A stretch of DNA of 64,000 nt from Alternaria dauci. Taxonomy: Eukaryota > Ascomycota > Dothideomycetes > Pleosporales > Pleosporaceae. Location of the stretch: the NCBI RefSeq assembly GCF_042100115.1, contig NC_091278.1, forward strand, positions 2,108,001-2,172,000, written 5' to 3'. Shown here in pieces: positions 19,934 to 30,916 of this stretch (positions are counted from its first letter, which is position 1; the number at the start of each line of letters is the position of its first letter). The notes under the pieces are model-generated. The model searched no databases. It saw nothing but the letters and a program-made list of their open reading frames with translations, and had not been told where the DNA came from. A program made the translations under genes and the position numbers.

Positions 19934-21738
19934 ATGGCTAAGGTGCAGGATTCCGCCAAGATGGAGTCGGTGCCACGGCCAGACTCTCCCGATGCTGGCG
20001 TTCACTCCACGCAGCACCAGCTCGTCGAGGCCGCCGTCGCCGCCTCTGAGGCGGAGACTCAGCTGCCACGTGCGGAGCTTTTCAGGCGTTACCGGCCCGC
20101 CGCGATCTATTCCGGACTCTTATCTCTGGCTCTGGTCATGGAGGGGATGGATGTCGGACTCATCAACAACTTCTTTGCCCATCCCGCCTACCGTCGGAAA
20201 TTCGGCAACGACTATAACGTTGACGGTGACCTGGTTGTCTCGACACAATGGCAAACGATCATCGGCGCCGGTAACAACGTTGGATCCATCATCGGTCTCC
20301 TGATGAATGGTTATCTCCAGTCTCGCTTCGGCTCTCGCAGGGTATACTTGGTAAGATCTCCTCTGGATAACAACACCTAGAAACCCACTAATGATGCTCT
20401 CCTATAGGGCGCAATGGCCCTCATGGCAGCCACCATCTTCGTCCTCTTTTTTTCGGAGAATGTAGAGATGCTCCTCGTCGGTAACATCTTGTGCGGTATC
20501 CCATGGGGTATCTTCCAAACCCTTACTACCGCCTACGCTGCTGAAATCGCCCCCACTGCCATGCGTGGCTACCTGACCGCTTGGGTGTCCATGTGCTGGG
20601 GTGCTGGCTCCTTCTTAGCCGCAGGTGTGCTCAGAGGCACCATCAGCATTAAAAGCAACGCCGGCTGGCAGATCCCCTACGGTCTCCAGTGGATGTGGAT
20701 TCCACCTCTGTTCCTCGTCGCATGGTTCTCCCCCGAGTCGCCCTGGTACTTGATTCGCCGTGGCAAGATCGAAGAATGCGAAAAGAGCCTGCGCCGCCTG
20801 GCGCGCCCGGGACACTACACCGAGCAGTCGATGCGTGAGACGCTTGCCCTCATGACACACACGAACGAGATGGAAAAGCTGGAAGCCGAGAATGCCAGCT
20901 ATGCTGACTGCTTCCGCGGCGAGAACAAGCGCCGCACGTTCATTGTCTCCATGGCCTGGATTATCCAGATTTTCAACGGCCAGTCCATCACCAACTATGC
21001 CGCACAGATGCTCCGTGCTATCGGCATGAGTCCTACCGACGCCTTCAGCTACACTATGGGTATTCAGTCAGTCAACATCTTCGCCACTGCAATCGCTATC
21101 TGGATGATGGGCTGGGTGGGCCGCCGTACCTTTTACCTTTTCGGCTCTGCGTCCATCGGCCTATGCATGCTTGTCGTTGGCATTATGGGTTTCGCCGCGA
21201 ACAAAGCCACGGACGTTGCCATACCCGTTGCCGTTTTCCTCATCTTTGTCCAAATCGCTTTCAAGATCTCTCTCGGTCCGACCACCTATGTCATCGTGGG
21301 TGAGATGGCCTCATCCCGTGTCCGTGCCCAGACCATCGTCATTGGTCGTTCCCTCTACGTCTGTGGCCAGATTGCTGTTCAGCAGCTCAACCCCCGCATG
21401 CTCAACAATGACCCGACTGCATGGAATTGGGGCGCGAAGACTGGTATGTTCTACTTCGGCTTTTGCTTGCTCTGGGTGGTCTGGATCTTCTTCTTCCTTC
21501 CCGAGACCAAGGACCGGTCCTTTGCCGAGATCGACTACCTTTTCAAGAAGAAGACGCCCGCTCGCAAGTTCCGCACTGCTTCCGTCGACTGTAAGTTCTT
21601 GTGTCCCCTTCCTCACCAACTTAGTTTCTCAGTGACTAATTCATGTTTTTAGTGTTCGAGTTCTCACCAGAGGACAAGCTGCAAGAGGATGTTGGTGAGA
21701 AGAATGTGATGCATAGCACACAGAGAGAAGTTGCGTAG
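19934..21738 (+). CDS. MFS sugar transporter, alpha-glucoside/maltose permease type
   Basis: Exons 19934-20350, 20408-21590 and 21653-21738 give 561 residues with about 12 membrane segments. Intron 1 is phase 0; intron 2 (62 nt) joins SVD to LFEFSPEDKL. Sugar-porter signatures are present: MEGMDVGLINNFF in TM1, SRFGSRR in loop 2-3, PESPWYLIRRGK after TM6, GRR in loop 8-9 and PETKDRSFAEIDYLF after TM12. The long acidic N-terminus, ending in LFRRYRPAAIYSGLLSLALVMEG, is typical of proton-coupled maltose/alpha-glucoside permeases in fungi. It sits in the plasma membrane. Substrate is inferred from family resemblance only. All key motifs appear intact. Confidence 0.88.
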
Positions 21739-22191
21739 GCAGCAAGAAGCTAGCTGGCACTCTTTGACATGGTGGTCAGTGAGCCGTGTTGTAAGGGCAG
21801 AGCACGTATGCAATAGTATAATCCGTCCGCTGTTGAACTGCATCTGTGCACCATGAGTCCTGTGTGCCGTGAACGACGCCCTGGGCTCTCATCTGTTGAT
21901 GCTTTTAGCCTCGTGCGATATAACAAGTGGAAAGACCTGGCCAGTCGCAGACGACACATGGAGGCTCATCGATCGGACAGACTATACTTCAGCCTTTTCG
22001 TATGCGAATGGCGCGGAAAGTTGAGGGATACGAACAGATGAAAGAAACTCGCCATGTGGATATCTGGTTGGTGGAGATCTGCATGGTCATCGCTCCGTCA
22101 TCAGTCAGGTGATTGCACGCTAATCCCAAAATACACTCGACGCGTCGCCCACGCGAATGCAGCTGTCTTGAGCTTAGCGCTGCCTTCTAAT
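21739..22191. other. convergent intergenic region
   Basis: Between the 3' ends of the MFS transporter and the BTB gene; nothing recognised. Confidence 0.5.
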
Positions 22192-23061
22192 CTACGTTTT
22201 CTCCCCTCGCCTGAACGGTTTCATGTAGTCATCCCAATTGACCCTCTCACGCACTTCAGGATGTTCCTCTAACCAGTCTTCCACGTCACCCTCATCAACT
22301 ACTAGACCTGGATGCTCCTTCATCGCATCTACAAGCACATCCCTAATTCCTGCGTCGTCGTCTGGCGTAGACGTAAAAGCCTCTTCCAACGCATCGGCCA
22401 GATCCAAACCCTTGTACTGCCAATACACATGCAGAACATCTACTACCCCCTGTCGCGCGTAGACCTTTAGATCGTCCATGTCGAAGTAGTCGGCGACTGT
22501 GTAGACATGCACGTGAAGGAGAAGATGAGACGCCGACATGGACTTGCCGGCACAAGGGCATTTACGCTTGAAGATCTGCGGACCTTTGTCTGGGCCGTGA
22601 AGGAGAGCAAAGGTGCTGTGGTTGCAGTAGTCTGTAGATGGTACGGGTGTGCCGTCGGGGAACTGGTAAGTTGATGTGTACATGAAGTCAAGGACATGCT
22701 TCATCGTGACGGCGTCGACGTCGGGGATTTCTACTTCCTTGTCGTTACTCTCCTAAGATTGGATTAGCACCATTCAATCGACAGTGTGGCTGATGATTCG
22801 TACGCTGCCGTTGAAGCGGAACATGCGCGCGAAGTATGGTGAGGAGGTTTTGAGAACGTCCTTGTGCGTTGCGAATCGCCGGCCCTCGCAGATGACCGTG
22901 AAATCTGTTGTTTCGTAATCTAGTGTGGGTGTGATCTCCTTGCTTTTCGGCTTGGAAGGCGTCGGCGGCGAATGATCTGCATCGAGTGTCTGAGTCGCTC
23001 TGACATGTGGTGTAGTAGGCACAGCTTTGACGTCTCCAAGGGGTCGAGCCGCGGGCTCCAT
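22192..23061 (-). CDS. BTB/POZ-domain protein
   Basis: Exon 1 23061-22804 and exon 2 22752-22192, separated by a 51-nt intron (GTACGA...CTTAG), give 272 residues. The BTB core spans the junction: DFTVICEGRRFATHKDVL, SSPYFARMF, then VEIPDVDAVTMKHVLDFMY. A pre-BTB Pro/Thr/Lys-rich leader of about 45 residues precedes it. The C-terminal half has VADYFDMDDLKVYARQGV, the usual BTB-to-C-terminal helical region, and an acidic tail. Fungal BTB-only proteins of this kind may act as dimerising adaptors or Cul3 partners; no second domain is seen to say which. Confidence 0.85.
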
Positions 23062-24101
23062 GTTTAGCGCGAGTTGTAGCAGAATTGAACAATAGACAGA
23101 TTCGGTATCGGGACCTGAAGAGTGTGCTTGTGCCAGTCACGAGAGCGGCATGAGCTTGGAAATCTGTCAATGAATTTTTCTGGTCGTGATAGATCTCTGC
23201 GCTGTTCACCGTCGCCTAAAGCGGACGAGGAGTCACTACCACAGCCTTCTCGGTTCTCCACTGTGTGTGTTGATAGCGACGACGTTATTTTAGCGATCAC
23301 CAGAACGCCTGCAAGGAGTGTAAAGCGTTCATATGTCACGCATCGATCTGTGTAGGTTGAGAGGTGGACAGAGACGACATGTCTAGGCAGCTGTGCGGTG
23401 ACAAAATGATCGTCCGGTTCCGGTCAGCCTGCAGGGATGAGGTGCGCGTTGGTGCGCGCCCCCGCGTCGATGCCGCGCATACACGTGTTACTGGTACGGT
23501 TCGATATGGCTCTGGAGCGTCGTCGTCAATGTTTCAGGTTGAGTAATGCATCATGACAAGACGACGGGGCACTGCGTGAAGGGAGTGAATGTGCCGAATG
23601 ATAGCGGCTCGCTTCAAGGCCGCAGCCTCGCAGTAGGAAAGATGATTTCGCATCCTACACGACTAGGTGGCTTTATTGTTGACTGTGCATTGGACTAATC
23701 TCGAACGACGATACACTAAAATTGATTGGGGAAGTGTGAAAAGCAACCAGTAGTGACGTCACTGCGACACCAACATATAGCGGGGGATTAAGAATGTTCT
23801 TGCTCACTGATCCGCCCTTGAGCCGTCCGACGTCTTGAAAGAGCCATGACGAGTATAGATAGTGCGTAGGCGAGTTGTTTCTCACAATAGGAAGGGTATT
23901 AAACATTCAATCCATTCCTTACCGAGAAAGGCAACATATGCTGGAAAAAGCTAGAGCAGCCACCACACTATCTACTGGACCACAGTAAACTGGCATGCCA
24001 ATGCAACCAATCCTCGAGTGTAGACTATCCCACTCGCCGCTAAAAAGTCCTCTCCAAAAGTCCTTCAAGACCCCTTAACACCCGTCTACCAACGATCCTC
24101 C
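23062..24101. other. gene-free stretch
   Basis: Upstream of the BTB gene and downstream of the six-module secreted protein gene. Frames are short; nothing recognised. Confidence 0.5.
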
Positions 24102-26432
24102 TCACACTTGACGCTCCGGTAGAGCCATCGAGGCGGCACCGGTGCCGGCGCACCATACACCGGCTAGATTCTCGACGCCCCAGCCGCTGAGCCGTGCGTC
24201 TTGGGTTGGGTTCGAAATGTAGTCGAAGTACATGGCGCCATCTAAGCAGCCGGGTTCGGTGTAGTATTTGCATAGTGAGCCTTTAGCTTGCGTGATGATC
24301 TTGGTACGGTAGGCGAAAAGTTCTGGGAAGGCAACACATTGGTTCAGAGTGTGTAGTACCGTGCAGTGCGCTGGGTCAAGACTGGCGTCATTGCAAATGT
24401 ATAGGTCAGCGACTTTGAGGGCTGTGGTGCTCAGCGTTGAGATTGAGTGGTCAACTGTCACCTGGATGCCCTTTGCGTTGGCTTGGGGGAGAGGCTCGCT
24501 GCGGGTTCCGATGCTCGTGGGAGGGAGCTCGATGGAGTCCAAGACGGTACACTGTGCTGAGCTGATCTGCTGCGCAAGTTCGACTGGCAGTTCGAGATCC
24601 TTCTCCTCTGGATTGAGGGAACTGAGTAGGGGAGAATCAAGACACGCATTCTCGCTGTAGAACAAGCACTCCGAGCGACCGGATTGCTCGAGGAAGCGAG
24701 TTGAATCGGGGTACATGGGTGCAGGAAAGTCGACGCAGCGGTCCAGTGCGCTGACCACCTTGCGAAGGTGTACATCTCCTACATCTTCCCCGATACGAAG
24801 CTGACCCTGTCCGAGAGTTGACTCGGGCATAGGATCCTGGATGTTCGTGGGTGCAACAGGTTCGAAAATGGTACACTTTGCTGAATTAATCCTTTGTGCA
24901 AAGTCGCTGCGAATCTTCCAATCCTCCTTGTTTACATTGAGAGTATCAAGCATAAGAGGTTCAGCGCATTCAGTCGCGGCGTAGTACTTGCAGACTGTGA
25001 GACCAGATTGGTCGAGAGTGCGAGTTGAGTTGGGGTATTGTGGTGTGGGGAAGCTGACGCAGTTGTTCAGTGCGTTGATCACCGCGCGGATCTGTTTGTT
25101 ACGAATGTCTTCACCAATGCGAAGCTGACCCTGTTCAAGAGCCGGAAGCTCGGGAATTTGCGCATCCACGGCGGCGGCGGACGCATCCCCATCGCGCACA
25201 TGAATGTTAACAGAACCGTGAGGCATTGCCGTTGCATCAGGAATGTTCCAGATCCCACACTTGACGTATTTGATCTGCTGGCCAACATCCGATGCCATCG
25301 GTTCGTCAAAGTAAGCCGCGTTCCCGGGCCTGACAGCGATCAGAGGCTTGTTACCAGCTCCGCAGCCGTTCTTGTAAAAGGCGCAGATGATATCGTGTCG
25401 TAGGGACGTGTATTTGACATCGTTGGCCACGTGGTTGTTGAGCTTTTGACAGCGATTAGCAAGATCCTCATAGATATCCATACTGTTAGTGCCGCTGATG
25501 ATCTTTGCCATAAGTGGTGGCTCTTCTGGCGCAGTGTGCATGGCAGTATTGGGGGACGTATTCTCATCTCGCGCACCGATAGTAGGAAAGCCAGGGACTC
25601 CACACTTGACGTGTGTGATCTGGCTGCCAATATCCGATGAGATGGCCTGGTCGATATATCCAAAGATATTAGGGTTGACAGTGAGGACGGGAGCGCCATC
25701 GCAGTTGGACGTGAAGAACTGGCAGGCAGCAAAGTTGAGTTGAGTCGTGTGCGTGACACGACGGCCAATGCGATCGCTGAGCCTGGTACAGACGTACAAG
25801 GAGTTCTTCTTGAGCTCGATGCTAGTAATGTCGCTGGAAATCTTCGCAAGGAGATACTGCGTCGTTGCCGCAGCGGTGACTTCATTAGTGTCCTTCTGGT
25901 TGGGCTGATCTGTCGTCGCATCGAGAGACACATTAACGTCGCGGGCCTCAAGCGCAAGCTCACCAACATCCCTCTTCCAGTTTCCTCTCCGGCACAACGC
26001 GTACTTGAGGTTGTTGCCAAACTCTGCCGGCGGCTCAAACCTATGTGACTTATCAATGGTCCTGGCGATATACCGCACATTGCCGCTGCACCCGTTGCTA
26101 TCGTCGTAGAACTTGCACATCAATCCCGCTTTCTGGACAATAATAGTAACATGATGCGCAACATTTGGAGAAAGCTGCACACATGTGTCAATGAACCTAT
26201 TAGGAAATGCGTTTCCGTAAGAGTCCGCGGTGCAAATGTTCAGAAAGTGGTTTCCCGAGTCGGGTGTGATGCAGTTGGAGACCGGAGAGACGAGTGCTCG
26301 GTTTTCATCGGGCTCGACGATGGGTTGGGAAGAGTCGGTGATGGGCTGCATGGCAGAGGGCTGAGGGGTAGGTACGGCGATGACAAGGCCAGCGAAGCCG
26401 AGCAAGCCAATGAAGAGACAATGGACGAGCAT
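24102..26432 (-). CDS. large secreted protein of six tandem four-Cys modules
   Basis: From the ATG at 26432-26430 the protein has 776 residues and starts MLVHCLFIGLLGFAGLVIAV, a strong signal peptide. A donor upstream (GTAAGT, about 26498-26493) with an acceptor just before this ATG suggests a leader intron and supports this start over the in-frame ATG at 26456. The mature part is six modules of 85-95 residues (about 54-147, 192-277, 307-392, 434-520, 542-628, 676-761). Each has a core of C-x21/22-C-x6-8-C-x30-34-C, usually with an aromatic pair after the second Cys (CKFY, CQFF, CAFY, CKYY, CLFY). Modules 4 and 5 share GQLRIGED and STR.L.QSG and look like the most recent duplication. The first and last modules have two extra Cys. 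No known family is certain; the spacing recalls secreted beta/gamma-crystallin-like small proteins (speculative). No GPI signal or membrane segment at the C-terminus. Confidence 0.8.
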   Translation of the reverse strand: MLVHCLFIGLLGFAGLVIAVPTPQPSAMQPITDSSQPIVEPDENRALVSPVSNCITPDSGNHFLNICTADSYGNAFPNRFIDTCVQLSPNVAHHVTIIVQKAGLMCKFYDDSNGCSGNVRYIARTIDKSHRFEPPAEFGNNLKYALCRRGNWKRDVGELALEARDVNVSLDATTDQPNQKDTNEVTAAATTQYLLAKISSDITSIELKKNSLYVCTRLSDRIGRRVTHTTQLNFAACQFFTSNCDGAPVLTVNPNIFGYIDQAISSDIGSQITHVKCGVPGFPTIGARDENTSPNTAMHTAPEEPPLMAKIISGTNSMDIYEDLANRCQKLNNHVANDVKYTSLRHDIICAFYKNGCGAGNKPLIAVRPGNAAYFDEPMASDVGQQIKYVKCGIWNIPDATAMPHGSVNIHVRDGDASAAAVDAQIPELPALEQGQLRIGEDIRNKQIRAVINALNNCVSFPTPQYPNSTRTLDQSGLTVCKYYAATECAEPLMLDTLNVNKEDWKIRSDFAQRINSAKCTIFEPVAPTNIQDPMPESTLGQGQLRIGEDVGDVHLRKVVSALDRCVDFPAPMYPDSTRFLEQSGRSECLFYSENACLDSPLLSSLNPEEKDLELPVELAQQISSAQCTVLDSIELPPTSIGTRSEPLPQANAKGIQVTVDHSISTLSTTALKVADLYICNDASLDPAHCTVLHTLNQCVAFPELFAYRTKIITQAKGSLCKYYTEPGCLDGAMYFDYISNPTQDARLSGWGVENLAGVWCAGTGAASMALPERQV

Positions 26433-26992
26433 AATGCCTACTGGAGTGATTGTCAACGATTCCGTAATTTATAGCAGTTGAGCAAGTAACTTACCTTGTA
26501 CAACCAGTCGCTGGAGAGAGTCCGAGCCAAGTGCGGAATGAGTGGATTATCGTAGCAAACGTAGAACTACTGGATAATCGTGGTGATAGCTTCTTCAGCC
26601 AAGTTGAAACTAGAAGTAGAGTAGAGAGAATAGGTGGAAGACAGAAAGCAGTAACGGGGACACGACAAAGGAATTAATATAGACCGATAGCGAGGCCTCC
26701 TGGGAAGGGCCGGTCGACATGCGCGCCCTTGTCACACGAGTGAACAAACGGAGCCTGGAACCAGTAAGAGAAACGAAATGCAACTGAAGCCTAGAGGGAC
26801 AAGGAAAAGCGAATACGTGACAGCCAATGGACGTAGTAGTACCGCTCATAGTTCGTGGTGTCGCAACAGGGTGACAGTCTGTGAATGTACCCGCCACAGG
26901 GGAACTGCAAACAGCGAGTGACGTAAAGAGGGAAGCATCGGGGATGAGAGAAACGTTTGTCGTCCACCCCTACATCTCGCCTTTGCCCCCTT
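26433..26992. other. intergenic
   Basis: Holds the likely leader intron and promoter of the six-module gene and the 3' region of the PPR gene. A purine-rich stretch lies at 26600-26650. No gene recognised. Confidence 0.5.
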
Positions 26993-29546
26993 CTACGGAT
27001 CAAGATCCCGATTGATATTGTACTGCCGATACCCAAACCCGTCCATGGTGACCCAATGGCCCAAAGCCTCCATCTCAGCCCACACCTCAGGATACCTCTT
27101 CTTGATCCACTCTTCTACCCTGCTCTGCCTCTCGATATTCGCTGTGCAATTGAACCAGCTACCCAGACTAAATTTCCCTATTAGTATGTATCACCAAGCC
27201 ACCAACCAGCGCAGTTGGGAAAACAAAGGGGAGGAGAAGGGGAATAACTCACATATCCAAATCCGGCCTCCACCCCCAATCCTCCTCGACGCTCTCGACC
27301 AATTGCAACGCCTCATCATGATTATGATTCCGCGCAATAGCACACATGTACGCCGTCCAAATCCCCTTGTCAATCTCGACATCCTGATCCTTCAACCTCT
27401 TCCAAATACTCTTCGCATGCTCAGTTCCAGCATGCGTCCCTTCGGTCGCTCTAAACGCAATCGCAAGACTGTTGTATGACGGCCCCTCTCGCGACTCGCA
27501 AATCTCTCGCCAAAAGCCCAGTGCTTTGCGATTCTCACCCGTCGCAGCATACGCTAGCATGAGGGCATTGCGCAGCTTCGTATCCATTTCGACATTGAGA
27601 TCGAGTTTGAGTTGGTTGTGTGCGAGTTCGAGTGACTCTGCGTCCTGGCAGCGTGCGAAGCCGGTAAAGGCTGCAACGTAGACGTCGCGAGTTGCCGTGT
27701 GTGTCGGGGACACGTGGTTGCGCATGTGGAAGAAGACGTGGCATGCCATGTCGGAGCGGTTCCGAGCGAAGAACTCGTTCATGATGGGTATGCGGACTTC
27801 TCGGGGTGTTTCGGGGAAGACGTTGCGTAGGATTTGGTAGCCATCCCAGGCATCTGCCGTGCTAGTTTCGCCGTCGTGGATGAAGACGCAAAGCGCGTCC
27901 TGAATGGTCGTCCGCTGTTCGGGAGAGTACTGGTGTGCGTGCACTTGTAAGAGATCCATGGCGTCATGGATTTCCCCTCTTCGGAGATGAAGAAGGGTGA
28001 GCGCCGCTACTGTTTCTGGGGCGAAGTTGGCTTTGCGTTCGTGGAGATCGTCGACCATGGCCATCAGCTCGTCGAAGTGGTGTTGTTTTGATACGCAGAG
28101 GACGCGGATTAGCTCGTTGATGACTGCGACACTGCGCTCATCTCCAGAAAAGAAGCCTTGTAGATTAAAGTAGGCAGCCCTAGCACCATCGAGGTCTCCA
28201 ACGGAGATGCGATATTGCATCTGCATCATGTAGGTAGTCTCGTCGGGGTGGATCCCACGCTTCTCTCCTAGGACAATGTAGCGCTCCGCCATGTACGGAT
28301 CTTGTTTTGACATGCAATGCTCTACCAAGGCGTTGATAGTCGCAGTGTCTGGCCGTATCACGGGGATTTTCGGGTCCTTGCGCCGTGCTTCGTCATTCCG
28401 GCGTGCTAGAACATCCATCATGCGTGCGATTTCGTCTGGGCCCTTGCCAATGGCGACGGACCAGAGAAAGATGGCGTCCCATGATCCTTTGGATGGCATG
28501 TCATCTTTGAGCATGGTCGCGATTACCTGCTGACCAAAAGCCAGATCGCCCTCTGCAGCACAAGCCTTGAGCAGTGCAGAGCTCGTGCTCCCCGACGGCT
28601 GCGTAGGCTCTTGGTTGAGTTTGGTGTAGACAGGCTGGGCATACCAGAACTTGGCCTTGTCCAGGTCTTTGCGCTCAGCGTAGAATGACACGAGTTTGTT
28701 TTGTGTAGGTTTGTTCAAGGGAATCGAGGCTTCCATGTAAGCATCAACCGTCTTGGATACCTCGTTCGCATCGCCCTCGCGGATGACTCCTCCAATTATG
28801 GTTTGCCAGGCAGCTAGTATGGTTTGGCGTGTCCGGGAACTTGCAGTTGCGTCGTACTTGAATGCATGCACCGCCATGTCTCTCGCTTCGGTAGCCGCGC
28901 CGAACAAGGACAGCACTTGGATCTGCTTCCACTTGGTGTACATGTCGAACGGGATGCCCATGTATTCCACCTCCTTCTTCTTCTTCTTCTTTTCCACCTC
29001 CCCCTTGACAGGCTGCTGCTCCACCGATTTGGACATTTCATCAACGACAAGCCGGCCGAACACGATGTGCGCGCTCCCCAGAACGTCCGGCCGCTTCGAG
29101 GTATCCAGCAGTTTCTCTATGATGTTCTCGAGATCCTGCCCATTCAACCATGGCTGTCCGTCTTCTCTTGGGTTCCCCAGCAGATACTGCAACGCTTGAT
29201 ACGCGCTCGCTACATGCCAGTCCTCGAAGGTGCCTTTTCTCTGCGCAAAGAAGTCTTTGATGGCATCCGCGACCTCGCTCGGTTTCGGCGGCCGGACTGC
29301 ATTCGCCTGCGCATACGACACCTCGGCCATCTTGCTCAGGCCAGGCGGCGCCTCTGCAGGCTTCAGCTTCCGACGCTGTTTGAACAACTCTCCAAAAAAG
29401 GTCCGCCGCTGCGTGTGCGGGAGCGATCGGGCGCCGTGCTGCGTGATTACGCGGGGTCGAAGGGCTCGGTAGCGACATCCTCGGTACAGCAGAGGCTCGT
29501 TGGCGATGATGTTGCGGAAGACGACGCGGGTCAAATGTGACGGCAT
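26993..29546 (-). CDS. mitochondrial pentatricopeptide-repeat (PPR) protein
   Basis: Exon 1 29546-27253 and exon 2 27167-26993 give 822 residues. The 85-nt intron has GTGAGT, a perfect TACTAAT branch and TTTAG, and without it the protein would lose about 58 C-terminal residues (EEWIKKRYPEVWAEM...INRDLDP). The start at 29546 gives MPSHLTRVVFRNIIANEPLL and an Arg-rich, acid-poor leader through RTFFGELFKQRR, a mitochondrial targeting signal. The body is alpha-helical with PPR-like units (for example DTATINALVEHCMSKQD, VAVINELIRVLCVSKQ, NSLAIAFRATEGTHAG). PPR proteins bind organellar RNA for processing, stability or translation; the target is not evident. It shares a short upstream region with a mitoribosomal gene on the other strand. 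Confidence 0.82.
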
Positions 29547-29883
29547 GGCGGCGAGGGTGGCCAAGAGTGCTGGACAAAAAGTGCAGTGACGTAGCTTTGG
29601 GTGCAATTGGCGCGCAGAGGGTGATTGTCTTTATACGGACAGGGTATCCATGGGGCGGAGACAGGCGCACAAACAATATGTACACGAAGACGACGAGACG
29701 GAAGCAGAGGGCGGGGGTGGAAGGTGCAGGTGAGGGGAGCATGCGCACTGCGGGAAGCTCTTCTCTGCTGTGAAATCATATGGCGCTAACAAAGAGACGA
29801 CCAAACCTCCGACCACCGAGGCCGCTCCGCATCGCATCCCGAAAAGTCACGACAACGACAGCGGCAACACATCACCTGCCACC
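29547..29883. promoter_or_regulatory. shared upstream region of two divergent mitochondrial genes
   Basis: Only 337 bases separate the start codons of the PPR gene (minus) and the mS18 gene (plus). No TATA box is seen, as expected for housekeeping genes. A bidirectional promoter is inferred from spacing and related function. Confidence 0.45.
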
Positions 29884-29994
29884 ATGTCGACGATGCGCCT
29901 GCCACTCCGGCCTCTGCCCTCTGCAGGCCGGACCTGCATGCGCTACTTTTCCTCGGGCCCCAAGAAGCAAGGTGCGCCGACAGCCATGCCAATT

Positions 29995-30031
<37 letters not shown>

Positions 30032-30601
30032 AATCTAACACCACCCACAGAAGACGTCCTCGACATCCTGCGAACCTCGACCGCCGCCCGCCACCCCTCC
30101 AACACGGGCGCCGCGTTCCCCTCAGCCACGCCCTCGTCCCAATCCCCTTCCACCCCCCCATTCCCGTCCCTCTTGTCGCAGTTCGCCCGCGGCGCCGGCC
30201 TCGACAGCACAACGCCCACGCGCGAGATGCTCGAGTCCGAACGCATAGCCCAGTACCAGCGCCAGATCTACCGCAAGTGGCAGCCGGGCGACGTGTACGC
30301 GCCGCACGATCTCAGCGGGGCCGAGCAGAAGAAGTGGAAGTACGGGCGCAAGAAGCCGCAGCAGGATGCTTTTGACGTGCTGGGCATCAACCCTGTGTTG
30401 GAGTACAAGAACTTTACCATGATGTCCGAGTACATGACGGAAATGGGCAGGATAAAGCATTCAAACGATACAGGCTTGCGGCCAAAGAACCAGAGGAAGA
30501 TTGCAAAGGCGATACGGAGGGCCGTGGGCTTGGGACTCATGCCCAGTGTGCATAGGCATCCATTGGTGTTGAAGAAGAGTTCGCCAACCAGATTCTTGTA
30601 A
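29884..30601 (+). CDS. RSM18: mitochondrial small-subunit ribosomal protein bS18m
   Basis: Exons 29884-29971 and 30051-30601 give 212 residues. Exon 1 encodes MSTMRLPLRPLPSAGRTCMR, an Arg-rich, acid-free targeting peptide ending near YFSSGPKKQ. The bS18 core is at about residues 145-205: YKNFTMMSEYMTEMGRIKH, then TGLRPKNQRKIAKAIRRA and LGLMPSVHRHP, which bind 16S-like rRNA next to bS6m. The fungal protein is longer than bacterial S18 through an N-terminal extension. The 79-nt intron contains an (AC)16 tract. An upstream in-frame ATG at 29780 reads through the intron and lacks sense. Confidence 0.88.
29997..30028 (+). repeat. (AC)16 microsatellite inside the mS18 intron
   Basis: Sixteen perfect AC units occupying 32 of 79 intron bases, between the donor and the branch/acceptor region. 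Confidence 0.95.
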
Positions 30602-30916
30602 GAGCAGGGTGGGTGTACAATAGACAAGAAATCTCATGTGTGTTTATGGCAGCATAGCAGCATATCATTCATCTGCGGTGTGATACCATGCGCGTTACCA
30701 GGAACATGGTTTTTTAAGCTCAAGTCGACAATGTGCGCCAGAGACGAGGGAGACGTCTACCCACACGTCCCAATTGACATACTTCATCCAATGATCATCG
30801 CGATACAACAGGCCTCCACCAGGATACTCAAAACCAGCTTTACATACTCGTGAACCTTCAGTAATAGTCTTCATCTTCGGTAAAGAATAATTCCTCTACA
30901 CCTACTAATCTATCCA
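30602..30916. other. convergent intergenic region
   Basis: 3' ends of the mS18 gene and the mannanase gene face each other; nothing else seen. Confidence 0.5.

Noticed and set aside
28824..29540. 238-codon plus-strand frame
   Set aside because: Antisense of the PPR protein gene.
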